This document shows, piece by piece, positions 8,276 to 17,771 of a stretch of 59,308 bases of DNA. The position numbers and the translations under genes are program-made. The notes below the pieces were generated by a model. That model made no database searches. It saw only the letters and a list, made by a program, of their open reading frames with translations, and had not been told where the DNA came from. How positions within the stretch are numbered: the first letter of the stretch is position 1; each line of letters starts with the position of its first letter. This stretch comes from Clostridia bacterium. Lineage in GTDB: Bacteria; Bacillota; Clostridia; Oscillospirales; Acutalibacteraceae. The stretch spans positions 1-59,308 of the forward strand of contig JAFQJH010000003.1 of the NCBI GenBank assembly GCA_017415025.1, given 5' to 3'.

Positions 8276-8773
8276 ATGAAAATACACATTATTGGCTGTA
8301 GTGGTTCCGGTAAAACATATTTAGCAACAGCACTTTCGAAGAAATATAACATTCCTCATTTTGATTTGGACGATATACAATGGGACAATAATGCTCAAGG
8401 TTATGGTGTGAAAATGCCTGTTGAAAAAAGAAATGCATTGTTGCAAGAGATATTGGCTAATGATGAATGGATAATCGAGGGTGTATATTACGCATGGGTA
8501 CAACAGAGCTTTGAAGAAGCTGATAAAATCTATGTTTTAGATATGCCAAAGTATTTATATATAAGCAGAATTATTATAAGGTCTATAAAAAGGAAATTAG
8601 GAATACAAAAAGGTAAAAAAGAAACTTTAAAGTCGGTATATAACCTTCTTAGATGGACAGAAACTTTTCAGAATAATAATTTAAAAGAAATAAAGAGTAT
8701 TTTAGATAAGCATAACAGCAAAGTTATTTGGATTACCAATAAAAAAGATATACAAAAAATTATTGAAGAATAA
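8276..8773 (+). CDS. FlaR-like P-loop nucleotide kinase
   Basis: A 165-residue P-loop protein resembling the adenylate-kinase-like family annotated as DNA topology modulation protein FlaR. Walker A is IIGCSGSGKT (residues 4-13). Next comes the family-like HFDLDDIQWD, then WIIEGVYYAW and a basic lid region (RSIKRKLGIQKGKKE). The substrate is unknown and the topology name is historical. Codon use is clearly more A+T-rich than in neighbouring housekeeping genes. It lies alone between the rpmF terminator and a small mobile element, suggesting horizontal acquisition. Confidence 0.75.
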   Translation: MKIHIIGCSGSGKTYLATALSKKYNIPHFDLDDIQWDNNAQGYGVKMPVEKRNALLQEILANDEWIIEGVYYAWVQQSFEEADKIYVLDMPKYLYISRIIIRSIKRKLGIQKGKKETLKSVYNLLRWTETFQNNNLKEIKSILDKHNSKVIWITNKKDIQKIIEE

Positions 8774-8807
8774 AATCTCTGATAATTTTTAAGTTTCGCA
8801 CAAATAA

Positions 8808-9261
8808 AAGCCTCCCTTGCCTAAAGGGAGGTGGCTTTTGCGAAGCAAAAGACGGAGGGATACAGTGGAAAGAAAACACAACACCTCACTGACTGAAAAC
8901 GCGAAAACTTTAAGAAAAAATATGACCAAGGAAGAACGACATCTTTGGTATGATTTCCTGAAAACTTACCCCGTTCGTTTTCTCCGTCAAAAAGTAATTG
9001 ATAATTATATTGTAGATTTCTATTGCCACCAAGCAAGGCTTATAATTGAACTTGACGGTTCACAACACTATGAAAAAGTTGGTTTGTTGAAAGATAAGAT
9101 AAGAACCGAAAAAATTGAAAACAGAAATCTGACTGTTATCCGTATACCCAATAATGAAATAAACGGCAATTTTTATGGAGTTTGCGAGTATATTGATATG
9201 CTTGTCAAGCAATCCCTCCACCGCTGACGCGGTCCCCCTCCCTTTAGGGCAAGGGAGGCTT
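8808..9261 (+). mobile_element. 454-bp palindrome-bounded element carrying a DUF559 gene
   Basis: The ends are near-perfect inverted repeats: AAGCCTCCCTTGCC continuing TAAAGGGAG at 8808-8830, and its reverse complement at 9238-9261, differing by one extra C. Each end is itself palindromic (CCTCCCT/AGGGAGG). Subterminal hairpins follow: GCTTTTGC/GCAAAAG near 8834-8850 and CCGC/GCGG near 9221-9232. The inner GGAGGGAT on the left is mirrored by ATCCCTCC on the right. A single DUF559 gene fills the middle. No transposase and no obvious target duplication are seen. Mobility is inferred from structure. Confidence 0.65.
8865..9227 (+). CDS. DUF559 endonuclease-like protein
   Basis: A 120-residue protein of the DUF559 family, which has a Vsr/PD-(D/E)XK-type nuclease fold. 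Visible family features are AKTLRKNMTKEERHLWYDF, then FLRQKVIDNYIVDFYCHQA and LIIELDGSQH. The D of IVDFYC and the E-L-D of LIIELDG fit the metal-binding positions, and Q of RQKV is typical. The GTG start at 8865 is chosen because GGAGGGA, part of the element's left repeat, lies 5 bp upstream. An in-frame TTG at 8817 lies within the end palindrome. The gene has no partner gene. Nuclease activity and a role in moving the element are inferences. Confidence 0.8.
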   Translation: MERKHNTSLTENAKTLRKNMTKEERHLWYDFLKTYPVRFLRQKVIDNYIVDFYCHQARLIIELDGSQHYEKVGLLKDKIRTEKIENRNLTVIRIPNNEINGNFYGVCEYIDMLVKQSLHR

Positions 9262-9297
9262 ACAAACATTCGATTGTATAAAATTGGGGGCAACACT

Positions 9298-10617
9298 ATG
9301 TCTGTAAAAATCTCATCAGTAAAACCGCATTCACCTGCTTCGAGACATTTTATCAAAGCGGGCAGTAAGCTCATATCCGTCAACGGTCATGAAATCCGCG
9401 ATGTGCTTGACTATCAGTTTTATATTGATGAGGATGTGCTCGACCTTGTTATCAAAAAGCCGAACGGTAAAAAGCGCAATGTAAGACTTAAGCACTGCTA
9501 CGGCGAAACAGGACTTGAATTTGAAACCTACCTTATGGATAAACAGCGTCCCTGTGCCAATAACTGCATTTTCTGCTTTATTGACCAGATGCCCAAGGGT
9601 ATGCGCGAAAGCCTTTATTTCAAAGATGACGATGCGCGTCTTTCCTTTCTTTTCGGTAACTATATCACGCTGACAAACCTCGGCGACAAGGACATTGACC
9701 GCATTATTGAAATGCATATCAGCCCCGTAAATATCTCCGTTCATACTATGAACCCCGACCTCCGCGTAAAAATGATGGGTAACAACCGTGCAGGCAAGGT
9801 GCTCGGCTATCTCAAACGCCTTGCGGATGCAGGAATCAAGCTCAATACCCAGCTTGTGCTGTGTCCGGGCTATAACGACGGCGACGAGCTGACCTATTCT
9901 CTCGAGGAGCTGGGCAAGCTTTATCCCGCCGTTCAGAGCATTGCGGCTGTCCCCGTGGGGCTTACCTGTCACCGTGACGGCTTAACTAACTTAAATCCTT
10001 TCACAAAAGAGCAATCTTTGGACGTAATTTTTAGAATAGATAGTTACAATTCTTCTTTTTTGTGTTATAATAATATGAATATTGCTTTTGCGGCTGATGA
10101 ATTCTACCTCAATGCAGGCTTACCTCTGCCCGACGTCGAGCGCTACGGCGAATTTCCGCAGCTCGAAAACGGTGTCGGAATGTGGTCTCTGCTCAAAAAA
10201 GAGTTTGACGATGCGGTGAAGGAACTGCCCGAATCATATTCTTTAGCATCGGAACGCAAGGTTACAATTGCAACAGGTGTTGCCGCTTATGAGCTTATGA
10301 AATATATTGCGGACACCGTGCAGTCAAAGGTGAAAAATATCCGCATCAATGTGGTTAAAATAGAAAACAAGCTCTTCGGTGACACAATCACCGTTGCAGG
10401 ACTCCTCTGCGGTAACGATATTCTGGGTGCACTGCAGAAGGAAGAGCTTTTTGATGAGGTGCTTATCCCTGCCGTATCTCTCCGCAGAGAAGGCGACCTC
10501 TTCCTTGATGATATGAGCATTGAGGAGCTCAACGAAAAATTAAAAGTAAAAGTCACTCCCGTTGAAAGTGACGGGTATATACTACTCCAAAGAATTTTAG
10601 GTGAGGAGGAAGAATAA
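9298..10617 (+). CDS. DUF512 radical SAM protein with PDZ domain
   Basis: A 439-residue protein common in Clostridia. A PDZ-like N-terminus (SVKPHSPASRHFIKAGSKL, then SVNGHEI) precedes a radical SAM core with the cluster motif CANNCIFC at residues ~86-93, and a C-terminal DUF512 region. The molecular function is not established. The ATG at 9298 follows GGGGG and begins the PDZ sequence. The in-frame extension to 9175 reads through the inverted repeat of the upstream element and is rejected. The stop is 3 bp before der, an arrangement often conserved, so co-transcription with der is likely. Confidence 0.88.
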   Translation: MSVKISSVKPHSPASRHFIKAGSKLISVNGHEIRDVLDYQFYIDEDVLDLVIKKPNGKKRNVRLKHCYGETGLEFETYLMDKQRPCANNCIFCFIDQMPKGMRESLYFKDDDARLSFLFGNYITLTNLGDKDIDRIIEMHISPVNISVHTMNPDLRVKMMGNNRAGKVLGYLKRLADAGIKLNTQLVLCPGYNDGDELTYSLEELGKLYPAVQSIAAVPVGLTCHRDGLTNLNPFTKEQSLDVIFRIDSYNSSFLCYNNMNIAFAADEFYLNAGLPLPDVERYGEFPQLENGVGMWSLLKKEFDDAVKELPESYSLASERKVTIATGVAAYELMKYIADTVQSKVKNIRINVVKIENKLFGDTITVAGLLCGNDILGALQKEELFDEVLIPAVSLRREGDLFLDDMSIEELNEKLKVKVTPVESDGYILLQRILGEEEE

Positions 10618-10620
10618 AAT

Positions 10621-11952
10621 ATGGCAAGACCTATCGTAGCGGTTGTCGGCAGACCGAATGTCGGCAAATCAACGCTTTTTAATAAGCTTTGCGGTCAGCG
10701 CCTTTCAATTGTTGACGACACCCCGGGTGTTACGCGCGACAGAATCTACGGCGACTGCGAATGGCTTAATTATAATTTTCTGCTTGTTGATACGGGCGGT
10801 ATCGAGCCTCATTCGGACGATATCATCCTTTCACAGATGCGCCGTCAGGCACAGCTTGCTATTGACAGCGCGGACGTTATCGTTATGGTAACGGATATGA
10901 CAACGGGTGTTGTTGCAACTGATGAGGAGGTTGCGGCAATGCTTCAGCGCAGCGGAAAGCCGGTTGTGCTTTGTGTCAATAAGTGCGACAGAGTCGGTGA
11001 GCCTCCGCTTGAGTTTTACGAGTTTTATAACCTCTGCCTCGGTGACCCGATTCAGGTTTCCGCCGTTCACGGCCACGGAACGGGCGATTTGCTCGACGAG
11101 GTTGTGAAATATTTCCCCGAAGAGGAAGGAAATGCAGAGGATGACGACAAGATAAAGGTTGCTGTTATCGGTAAGCCGAATGTCGGCAAATCTTCACTCA
11201 TCAACGCTATCGCGGGTGAGGAGCGCGTTATCGTTTCAAATATCGCAGGCACAACCCGAGATGCAACAGACACAATTATCGAAAACAAGCACGGCAGCTT
11301 TGTTTTTATTGATACTGCAGGTATCAGACGAAAGAGCAAGATTGACGAGGCTATTGAAAAATACAGCGTTATCCGAGCAAGAATGGCTGTCGAGCGTGCG
11401 ACTGTATGTGTTATTATGATTGATGCACAGGAGGGCTTTACCGAGCAGGACTCCAAGGTTGCAGGTATTGCGCACGACCTCGGCAAGGCTTGCATTATTG
11501 CGGTCAACAAGTGGGATGCGGTTGAAAAAGACGGCAAAACAATGGACTCATACCGCAAAAAGCTTATGGACGATTTCTCATTTATGTCCTACGCACCGAT
11601 TATTTTCATTTCCGCAAAAACGGGTCAGCGACTTGACAGACTTTTTGAGCTTATCAAGTATGTTGACGAGCAGAACGCAATGCGAATTTCCACAGGAAAG
11701 CTCAACGACGTCCTTGCGGAAGCAACGGCTAGAGTACAGCCCCCGACGGATAAGGGCAGACGCCTCAAGATTTACTATATGACTCAGGCTTCAACCCGTC
11801 CGCCGACATTCGTTTGCTTTGTCAACAGAAAAGACCTTTTCCATTACAGCTATCAGCGTTATCTCGATAATCAGATTCGTGAGGTTTTCGGTCTTGAAGG
11901 CACACCGACGAAGATGATTGTCCGTGAAAGAGAGTCAAAGAACGATAAATAA
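10621..11952 (+). CDS. der: Ribosome biogenesis GTPase Der (EngA)
   Basis: A 443-residue double-GTPase that helps 50S subunit assembly. The first G domain starts VAVVGRPNVGKST (G1), followed by DTPGVTRDR, DTGG and NKCD. The second starts VAVIGKPNVGKSS, followed by GTTRDA, DTAG and NKWD. The KH-like C-terminal domain has RPPTFVCFVN. Length and domain order match the family. GAGGAGG precedes the ATG. In many Clostridia plsY and gpsA follow; here an unknown small exported protein and ruvC follow instead. Confidence 0.98.
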   Translation: MARPIVAVVGRPNVGKSTLFNKLCGQRLSIVDDTPGVTRDRIYGDCEWLNYNFLLVDTGGIEPHSDDIILSQMRRQAQLAIDSADVIVMVTDMTTGVVATDEEVAAMLQRSGKPVVLCVNKCDRVGEPPLEFYEFYNLCLGDPIQVSAVHGHGTGDLLDEVVKYFPEEEGNAEDDDKIKVAVIGKPNVGKSSLINAIAGEERVIVSNIAGTTRDATDTIIENKHGSFVFIDTAGIRRKSKIDEAIEKYSVIRARMAVERATVCVIMIDAQEGFTEQDSKVAGIAHDLGKACIIAVNKWDAVEKDGKTMDSYRKKLMDDFSFMSYAPIIFISAKTGQRLDRLFELIKYVDEQNAMRISTGKLNDVLAEATARVQPPTDKGRRLKIYYMTQASTRPPTFVCFVNRKDLFHYSYQRYLDNQIREVFGLEGTPTKMIVRERESKNDK

Positions 11953-11961
11953 GGTGATTGT

Positions 11962-12444
11962 ATGAAGAAGAAAATCATAGCAATTATTCTTGCAGTGGTT
12001 TTGATTTCAGCCGTGGCTGCTGGTGTTGTCTTCGGCGATGACATTTTAGCTGTTATTACGCACCGTGAAATTGTCGATGCTTATGATGATTATCCGCTTC
12101 AGACTAAAGAACGGGGCAACTATATACTTGTAAGCACAAGGCAGGAAGCTGACGACGGTGTTGTCGTATACAGTTTTGTGATAAAAGATAAAAACTCCGA
12201 AGAAATTGTTTTTAAATGTCCGGGTGCCTGGCGTTCGTGGGATTTAAAATATATCGGTTTTATCGATGACGGACTTGATATCCTTGTAGCTTCGGGTGAT
12301 ATGGGTAATACCTGTTACAGCTACGCAGACGGCGAATGGACAGAAATCTATAATCCCGAAAAAACAGATTATTCACAGTTAAGTGAAGATAAAGCGGTTT
12401 TTATCTCTGATGATTATCAGGACTATTTTGATATGATTTCTTAA
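11962..12444 (+). CDS. Exported or membrane-anchored protein, unknown function
   Basis: A 160-residue protein with an N-terminal hydrophobic segment (MKKKIIAIILAVVLISAVAA), which is either an uncleaved anchor or a signal peptide, followed by a soluble, acidic, beta-rich-looking domain. No lipobox, catalytic motif or known domain was recognised. It is preceded by AAGGTG and lies 9 bp after der and 18 bp before ruvC, so it should be co-transcribed with housekeeping genes. Its conservation at this position was not testable here. Confidence 0.7.
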   Translation: MKKKIIAIILAVVLISAVAAGVVFGDDILAVITHREIVDAYDDYPLQTKERGNYILVSTRQEADDGVVVYSFVIKDKNSEEIVFKCPGAWRSWDLKYIGFIDDGLDILVASGDMGNTCYSYADGEWTEIYNPEKTDYSQLSEDKAVFISDDYQDYFDMIS

Positions 12445-12462
12445 AAGAAAGGAGTACCGTAA

Positions 12463-12963
12463 ATGATTATTCTCGGAATTGACCCGGGCTACGCTATTGT
12501 CGGCTACGGTATTCTTGAATACAGCAACAACCACTTTACGGTTATGCACTACGGTGCGGTCACTACCCCTGCGGGTATGCCGTTCAACCGCAGATTACAG
12601 ATTATTTACGACGAGCTTGACGTGATTATTTCCAAATACAAGCCCGACGTTATGGCGATCGAAAAGCTGTTTTACAATACCAACGCGAAAACGGTTATTG
12701 ATGTTGCACAGGCGAGGGGAGTTATTGTCCTTGCGGCACAGAAACACGGCCTGGAGATTGCCGAATATACACCGCTTCAGGTCAAGCAGAGCGTTGTCGG
12801 CTACGGCAGAGCCGAGAAAAAGCAGGTGCAGGAAATGATGCGTATGATGCTCAAGCTCGACAAGGTGCCGAAGCCCGACGATACCGCAGATGCCTTGGCT
12901 ATGGCTATCTGCCACGCTCATACAAGCGGCTCGCTCGTCGGCAGACTTAAAAAGTATTATTGA
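12463..12963 (+). CDS. ruvC: Holliday junction resolvase RuvC
   Basis: A 166-residue endonuclease that cuts four-way DNA junctions during recombinational repair. Catalytic acidic residues are visible: D7 in LGIDPGY, E67 in MAIEKLF, and the C-terminal pair in KPDDTADALAMAICH. AAAGGAG precedes the ATG. It leads a ruvC-ruvA-ruvB block with gaps of 13 and 12 bp, so all three act and are expressed together. Confidence 0.97.
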   Translation: MIILGIDPGYAIVGYGILEYSNNHFTVMHYGAVTTPAGMPFNRRLQIIYDELDVIISKYKPDVMAIEKLFYNTNAKTVIDVAQARGVIVLAAQKHGLEIAEYTPLQVKQSVVGYGRAEKKQVQEMMRMMLKLDKVPKPDDTADALAMAICHAHTSGSLVGRLKKYY

Positions 12964-12976
12964 GAGGTGAGAAACG

Positions 12977-13573
12977 ATGATATATTCATTATCGGGAGAA
13001 ATAATAACTGTTGAACCTAACGGCTTTGCCGTTCAGTGCGGCGGCGTTGCGTTTTTCTGTTTTTCGACTATGAACACCCTGCAGAAGGTAGGTCAGAAGG
13101 GAACGCAGGCAACAGTTTTTACCTACCTCAATGTTCGTGAAGATGCAATGGAGCTTTACGGCTTTTACACTAAAAACGAGCTTGATGCCTTTAAGCAGCT
13201 TATCACCGTTTCAGGTGTCGGCCCGAAGGCGGCGCTTGCAATTCTCTCTGTTATGACCCCCGATCAGCTTGCATTGAGTATCGCATCGGGTGACGTTAAA
13301 GCAATAACAAAGGCGCAGGGCGTCGGTGCAAAGATTGCACAGCGAATTGTGCTTGAACTTAAAAATAAATTTTCAACAGACCTTACGGCAGAGCAGTCGG
13401 ATGTCGTTGCCGCCATTCAGTCGGCAGACACCTCCGCAGACCTTTCCGAGGCAATCGAAGCTCTTATTCAGCTCGGTTACAGCCGTTCGGAGGCAGCCGC
13501 CGCGGTCGGCAAGCTTGACAAGTCACTTCCCGTTGAAGAGCTTATCCGCCTTGCACTAAAATCACTTATTTAA
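12977..13573 (+). CDS. ruvA: Holliday junction DNA helicase subunit RuvA
   Basis: A 198-residue junction-binding protein that tetramerises on four-way DNA and loads RuvB. It shows the N-terminal OB-fold (MIYSLSGEII), the helix-hairpin-helix sequences LITVSGVGPKAALAIL and ITKAQGVGAKIAQRIVLELK, and a C-terminal RuvB-binding domain (EALIQLGYSRSEAAAA). GAGAGGTG precedes the ATG. It lies directly between ruvC and ruvB. Confidence 0.97.
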   Translation: MIYSLSGEIITVEPNGFAVQCGGVAFFCFSTMNTLQKVGQKGTQATVFTYLNVREDAMELYGFYTKNELDAFKQLITVSGVGPKAALAILSVMTPDQLALSIASGDVKAITKAQGVGAKIAQRIVLELKNKFSTDLTAEQSDVVAAIQSADTSADLSEAIEALIQLGYSRSEAAAAVGKLDKSLPVEELIRLALKSLI

Positions 13574-13585
13574 GGAGGTATTCGT

Positions 13586-14656
13586 ATGGACGAAATGGAT
13601 TATGAAAGCAGAATAGTCGCTCCCGAATATCTCGATATGGATTCCGATGTTGAGCGTCAGCTTCGTCCGAGGACGATTGACGAATACATAGGACAGTCAA
13701 AAGTAAAGGAAAATCTTTCGATTTATATCGAAGCGGCAAGAAACAGAGGCGAAGCCCTTGACCACGTTTTGCTTTACGGTCCTCCGGGTCTCGGTAAAAC
13801 AACGCTTGCAGGTATTATTGCAAACGAAATGGGTGTCAGCTTCCGTGTAACCTCAGGTCCCGCGATTGAAAAGCCGAAGGATCTGGCGGCACTTCTTACC
13901 AACCTTAACGAAGGCGATGTTCTTTTTATCGACGAAATCCACCGTATGAACAGAAGTGTTGAAGAGGTTTTGTACCCCGCAATGGAGGACAATGCTCTCG
14001 ACATCATCATCGGTCAGGGCCCGTCGGCAAGAAGTATTCGTATAGATCTGCCGAAATTTACGCTCGTCGGTGCAACTACCCGTGCAGGACAGTTGAGTGC
14101 ACCGCTCCGAGACCGTTTCGGTGTTGTGCTTCGTCTTGAGCTTTACTCTCCCGAGGAGCTGTCAAGCATTGTAAAACGAAGCGCGGGAATTTTGAAAATT
14201 GATATCGACGAAGAGGGTGCGTTGCAGATTGCCTCGCGTTCAAGAGGTACACCGCGAATTGCCAACCGACTTTTAAAGCGTGCGCGCGACTTTGCGCAGG
14301 TGCTTGCGGACGGTGTAATCACGGGTGAGAGTGCTGACCTTGCGCTTAACCGACTTGAGGTTGACCCCCTCGGACTTGACTCCATTGACAGGCTTCTTCT
14401 TACCTCAATGATAAGGAATTATAACGGAGGCCCTGTCGGACTTGAAACAATCGCCGCGGCAATCGGCGAGGAAGCAATAACAATAGAGGACGTATGCGAG
14501 CCCTATCTTATGCAGATAGGTTTCCTTTCAAGAACACCGCGAGGCAGAATGGTAACGCCTGCCGCTTATAAGCATCTCGGCTTACCGATTCCCACGCAGT
14601 GCGGTGCATCAACAAATCCGATACCTTTGGCTGAACAGCAAAAGCTTGATTTATAA
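13586..14656 (+). CDS. ruvB: Holliday junction branch migration ATPase RuvB
   Basis: A 356-residue AAA+ motor that drives branch migration with RuvA. It opens with the family sequence [14 protein letters not shown]. Walker A is GPPGLGKT (residues 65-72), Walker B is LFIDEIHR, and sensor 1 is [10 protein letters not shown] winged-helix C-terminal domain has [16 protein letters not shown] and [10 protein letters not shown] perfect AAGGAGG ribosome site precedes the ATG. It ends 15 bp before glmM. Confidence 0.98.
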   Translation: MDEMDYESRIVAPEYLDMDSDVERQLRPRTIDEYIGQSKVKENLSIYIEAARNRGEALDHVLLYGPPGLGKTTLAGIIANEMGVSFRVTSGPAIEKPKDLAALLTNLNEGDVLFIDEIHRMNRSVEEVLYPAMEDNALDIIIGQGPSARSIRIDLPKFTLVGATTRAGQLSAPLRDRFGVVLRLELYSPEELSSIVKRSAGILKIDIDEEGALQIASRSRGTPRIANRLLKRARDFAQVLADGVITGESADLALNRLEVDPLGLDSIDRLLLTSMIRNYNGGPVGLETIAAAIGEEAITIEDVCEPYLMQIGFLSRTPRGRMVTPAAYKHLGLPIPTQCGASTNPIPLAEQQKLDL

Positions 14657-14671
14657 TTAAGGAGATTTGTT

Positions 14672-16024
14672 ATGGGCAGATTATTCGGCACAGACGGTGC
14701 AAGAGGTGTTGCAAACTCCGAGCTTACCTGTGAGCTTGCAATGCAGATAGGACGTGCAACGGCAATGGTTCTCATTGACGGGAAGAAAAAACGACCGAAA
14801 GTAATGATTGGTATGGATACGAGGATTTCCTCCAATATGCTCGCCTCTGCGATAACGGCAGGTCTTTGCTCTGTCGGCGCGGATGTTATGCAGCTGGGTG
14901 TAATCCCCACTCCTGCAGTTGCTTTTCTTGTAAAGAAGTATGAATATGATGCGGCGGTAATGATTACCGCTTCACACAACCCTTGTGAATATAACGGAAT
15001 TAAAATTTTTCAGGCGGACGGCTACAAATTACCCGACGAGCTTGAAGAAAAAATCGAAGCAATTATCCTTGACGGCGTAACACAGCCGCCCGTTAAAATC
15101 GGCGCTGATGTCGGCAGACTCCGCACGTCGGAAATGCCCGTTTTTGATTATGTCTGTCATCTTATTTCAACCGTTGAAGGTATTGATTTTTCGGGCTGTA
15201 AGGTTGCTCTGGACTGTGCGAACGGTGCGGCAAGCGTTACTGCTCCCGACCTTTTTACTCAGCTTGGTGTGGATTGTCATATCAAGTCATCAATCCCCAA
15301 CGGCATCAACATCAACCGTGATTGCGGGTCAACGTGCCTTAACGGACTTCAACACTTTGTTAAGGAATACAAGTGCGACGTCGGCTTTGCCTTTGACGGC
15401 GATGCGGACAGAATGCTGGCTGTTGACGAAAACGGCGAGGTCGTGGACGGCGATAAGGTCATCGCAATCTGCGCAAAGGATATGAAAAAACGGGGCGTTC
15501 TAACCTCCGACACGGCAGTTGTGACCGTTATGAGCAATATGGGATTCTTTGAATTCTGTAAAGATAACGGTATTAACGTTGAAACAACAAAGGTCGGCGA
15601 CAGGTACGTCCTCGAAAATATGAAAGAAAACAATTATAAAATCGGCGGAGAACAGTCAGGTCACGTTATTTTCTTCGATTTTGCGTCAACGGGTGACGGT
15701 CAGCTTACAGCCTTACAGCTTCTTGCAGTTATGAAGCGCACGGGTAAAAAGCTTTCCGAGCTTGCGGCGGAAATGACTGTATTTCCGCAGGTGCTTATCA
15801 ATGTGCGTGTTTCGCAGATGGGTAAGGCAAGATATAATAACGATATTGAAATAAAAAAGGCAATCGAAAGTGCCAAGCGTGAGCTTGGTGACAGCGGCAG
15901 GGTGCTTGTCCGTGTTTCGGGAACTGAGCCGCTTGTCCGCGTAATGCTTGAGGGTAAGGATGAGGAAAAAATCAGAATTCTTGCCGAAGAGATTGCCGAG
16001 GTTGTAAAAGAAAGACTTATTTAA
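14672..16024 (+). CDS. glmM: Phosphoglucosamine mutase
   Basis: A 450-residue enzyme that converts glucosamine 6-phosphate to glucosamine 1-phosphate for UDP-GlcNAc and peptidoglycan. It starts with the family signature MGRLFGTDGARGVAN. The phosphoserine loop is TASHNP (S101), the metal loop FDGDADR, the sugar loop GGEQSGHVIF and the phosphate loop RVSGTEPLVRVM. Length is typical. AAGGAG precedes the ATG. It is 15 bp downstream of ruvB and 20 bp upstream of a methyltransferase gene. Confidence 0.98.
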   Translation: MGRLFGTDGARGVANSELTCELAMQIGRATAMVLIDGKKKRPKVMIGMDTRISSNMLASAITAGLCSVGADVMQLGVIPTPAVAFLVKKYEYDAAVMITASHNPCEYNGIKIFQADGYKLPDELEEKIEAIILDGVTQPPVKIGADVGRLRTSEMPVFDYVCHLISTVEGIDFSGCKVALDCANGAASVTAPDLFTQLGVDCHIKSSIPNGININRDCGSTCLNGLQHFVKEYKCDVGFAFDGDADRMLAVDENGEVVDGDKVIAICAKDMKKRGVLTSDTAVVTVMSNMGFFEFCKDNGINVETTKVGDRYVLENMKENNYKIGGEQSGHVIFFDFASTGDGQLTALQLLAVMKRTGKKLSELAAEMTVFPQVLINVRVSQMGKARYNNDIEIKKAIESAKRELGDSGRVLVRVSGTEPLVRVMLEGKDEEKIRILAEEIAEVVKERLI

Positions 16025-16044
16025 AATAAAAAGGAGTTGTCAAA

Positions 16045-16908
16045 ATGAGAATTGCGGACGGTTGGAAGGATTATGAACTGCTCGATTGCTCGGACGGAGA
16101 AAAGCTCGAGCGCTGGGGCAATATTATACTCATTCGTCCCGACCCGCAGGTAATCTGGCAGACTCCTAAAAAGCATCCGCTGTGGAAGAATGCCCACGCG
16201 CGCTATAACCGCTCGTCTTCGGGCGGCGGTCATTGGGAGGTGCTCAAAAAAACTCCCGATGCGTGGCGTATAAATTACGGAGATTTAAGCTTCAACGTTA
16301 AGACAATGGGCTTCAAGCACACGGGACTTTTCCCCGAGCAGGCAGTCAATTGGGATTATACCGCCGAGCTTATCAGAAATGCAGGCAGACCGATAAAGGT
16401 GCTCAACCTTTTCTCATATACGGGCGGAGCAACCGTTGCTTGTCTTAAAGCGGGGGCACAGGTTGTCCACGTTGATGCCTCAAAGGGTATGGTAGCGTGG
16501 GCGAAGGAAAATGCCGTTGCATCGGGTGTCAGTGACAAGCCCGTAAGGTGGATTGTTGATGACTGCATAAAGTTCGTTCAGCGTGAAATCCGCAGAGGCA
16601 ATAAGTACGATGTCATCATTATGGACCCGCCGTCTTACGGCAGAGGCCCGGGCGGTGAGGTATGGAAGCTTGAGGACGAGATTTACGACTTTGTTGATCT
16701 GTGCTCGAACGTGCTTTCCGATGACCCGCTTATGGTGCTCATCAATTCGTATACAACGGGACTTTCTCCCGCGGTTATGGAATATATTTTAGGCTCAATC
16801 ATCACCCCGAAATTCGGCGGCAAGCTTTCCTGCAGTGAAATCGGCTTGCCCGTAAAACAGACGGGAATGGTGCTCCCGTGCGGAGCTTCGGCAATCTGGC
16901 AGAGGTAA
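16045..16908 (+). CDS. Class I SAM-dependent methyltransferase (RlmI/RlmK-like)
   Basis: A 287-residue Rossmann methyltransferase similar to the catalytic half of 23S rRNA m5C/m7G enzymes. The SAM-binding motif I is [19 protein letters not shown] (about residue 119), with an acidic residue in [18 protein letters not shown]. The catalytic-type motif is [11 protein letters not shown]. No PUA domain is present, so RNA binding must use another region. The rRNA target is not deducible. AAAGGAG precedes the ATG. The stop is 2 bp before ecfA1, so the genes are probably co-transcribed. Confidence 0.82.
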   Translation: MRIADGWKDYELLDCSDGEKLERWGNIILIRPDPQVIWQTPKKHPLWKNAHARYNRSSSGGGHWEVLKKTPDAWRINYGDLSFNVKTMGFKHTGLFPEQAVNWDYTAELIRNAGRPIKVLNLFSYTGGATVACLKAGAQVVHVDASKGMVAWAKENAVASGVSDKPVRWIVDDCIKFVQREIRRGNKYDVIIMDPPSYGRGPGGEVWKLEDEIYDFVDLCSNVLSDDPLMVLINSYTTGLSPAVMEYILGSIITPKFGGKLSCSEIGLPVKQTGMVLPCGASAIWQR

Positions 16909-16910
16909 TT

Positions 16911-17771
16911 ATGGAAGATAAAATTATCATAAAATTTGATAATGTTTCGTTTGCCTATGAGGCAGGCGAGGAGGATACGGCCGCCACCCAAGTTGTGGAC
17001 GGCTTTAACCTGTGTGTACCCGAAGGTCAGTTCCTTGCAGTTTTGGGTCATAACGGATGCGGAAAGTCGACCGTTGCAAAGCTTATCAACGGCATCCTTG
17101 TGCCGTCCTCGGGCAAGGTTACGGTTGACGGTCTTGATACCTCTGACGATGACAGAGTAACGGATGTGCGCCGTACCGTCGGTATGGTTTTCCAAAATCC
17201 CGATAATCAGATTGTTGCAACGATCGTTGAGGATGACGTTGCTTTCGGTCCCGAAAATCTCGGTGTTCCTCCGCACGAAATCCGCAAGCGCGTTGACGAT
17301 GCACTCAAGGCTGTCGGTATGTACAAATTCCGCGGTCGCGAGCCTCACCGTCTTTCGGGCGGACAGAAGCAGCGCGTTGCAATTGCGGGCATTATCGCGA
17401 TGAATACAAAATGTATTGTTATGGATGAGCCGACCGCAATGCTTGACCCTCACGGCAGGCAGGAGGTTATGGACACCATTCAGATGCTTAATAAGGAGCG
17501 CGGAATTACCGTTATTCTCATTACTCACTATATGGACGAGGCTGTCAAGGCTGACCGCGTTGTGGTTATGGATAAGGGTGAAATCGTCCTTGACGGTGTA
17601 CCGCGTGATGTATTTAAAAATGTTGAAAAATTAAAATCGCTCGGTCTTGATGTTCCGCAGGCGACCGAGCTTGCATACAGATTACGAAAAGCAGGAATGG
17701 ATATTCCCGATAACATTCTTGACGAAAAAGAATGTGCGGCGGCAATTCTGTCTGCATTGGAGGTGAAGTGA
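16911..17771 (+). CDS. ecfA1: ECF transporter ATPase EcfA1
   Basis: A 286-residue ATPase of the energy-coupling-factor module that powers uptake of vitamins or metals through interchangeable S components. Walker A is [10 protein letters not shown]-loop [10 protein letters not shown], signature RLSGGQKQR and Walker [14 protein letters not shown]. The ATG at 16911 follows GAGGTAATT. The longer in-frame start at 16878 overlaps the methyltransferase and has no ribosome site. The TGA overlaps the ATG of ecfA2 by one base, indicating translational coupling. Confidence 0.93.
   Translation: MEDKIIIKFDNVSFAYEAGEEDTAATQVVDGFNLCVPEGQFLAVLGHNGCGKSTVAKLINGILVPSSGKVTVDGLDTSDDDRVTDVRRTVGMVFQNPDNQIVATIVEDDVAFGPENLGVPPHEIRKRVDDALKAVGMYKFRGREPHRLSGGQKQRVAIAGIIAMNTKCIVMDEPTAMLDPHGRQEVMDTIQMLNKERGITVILITHYMDEAVKADRVVVMDKGEIVLDGVPRDVFKNVEKLKSLGLDVPQATELAYRLRKAGMDIPDNILDEKECAAAILSALEVK

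Noticed and set aside
9175-9297. Longer start for the DUF512 radical SAM protein
   Set aside because: The extra 41 codons come from the DUF559 gene tail and the inverted repeat. ATG 9298 has its own ribosome site and begins the PDZ domain.
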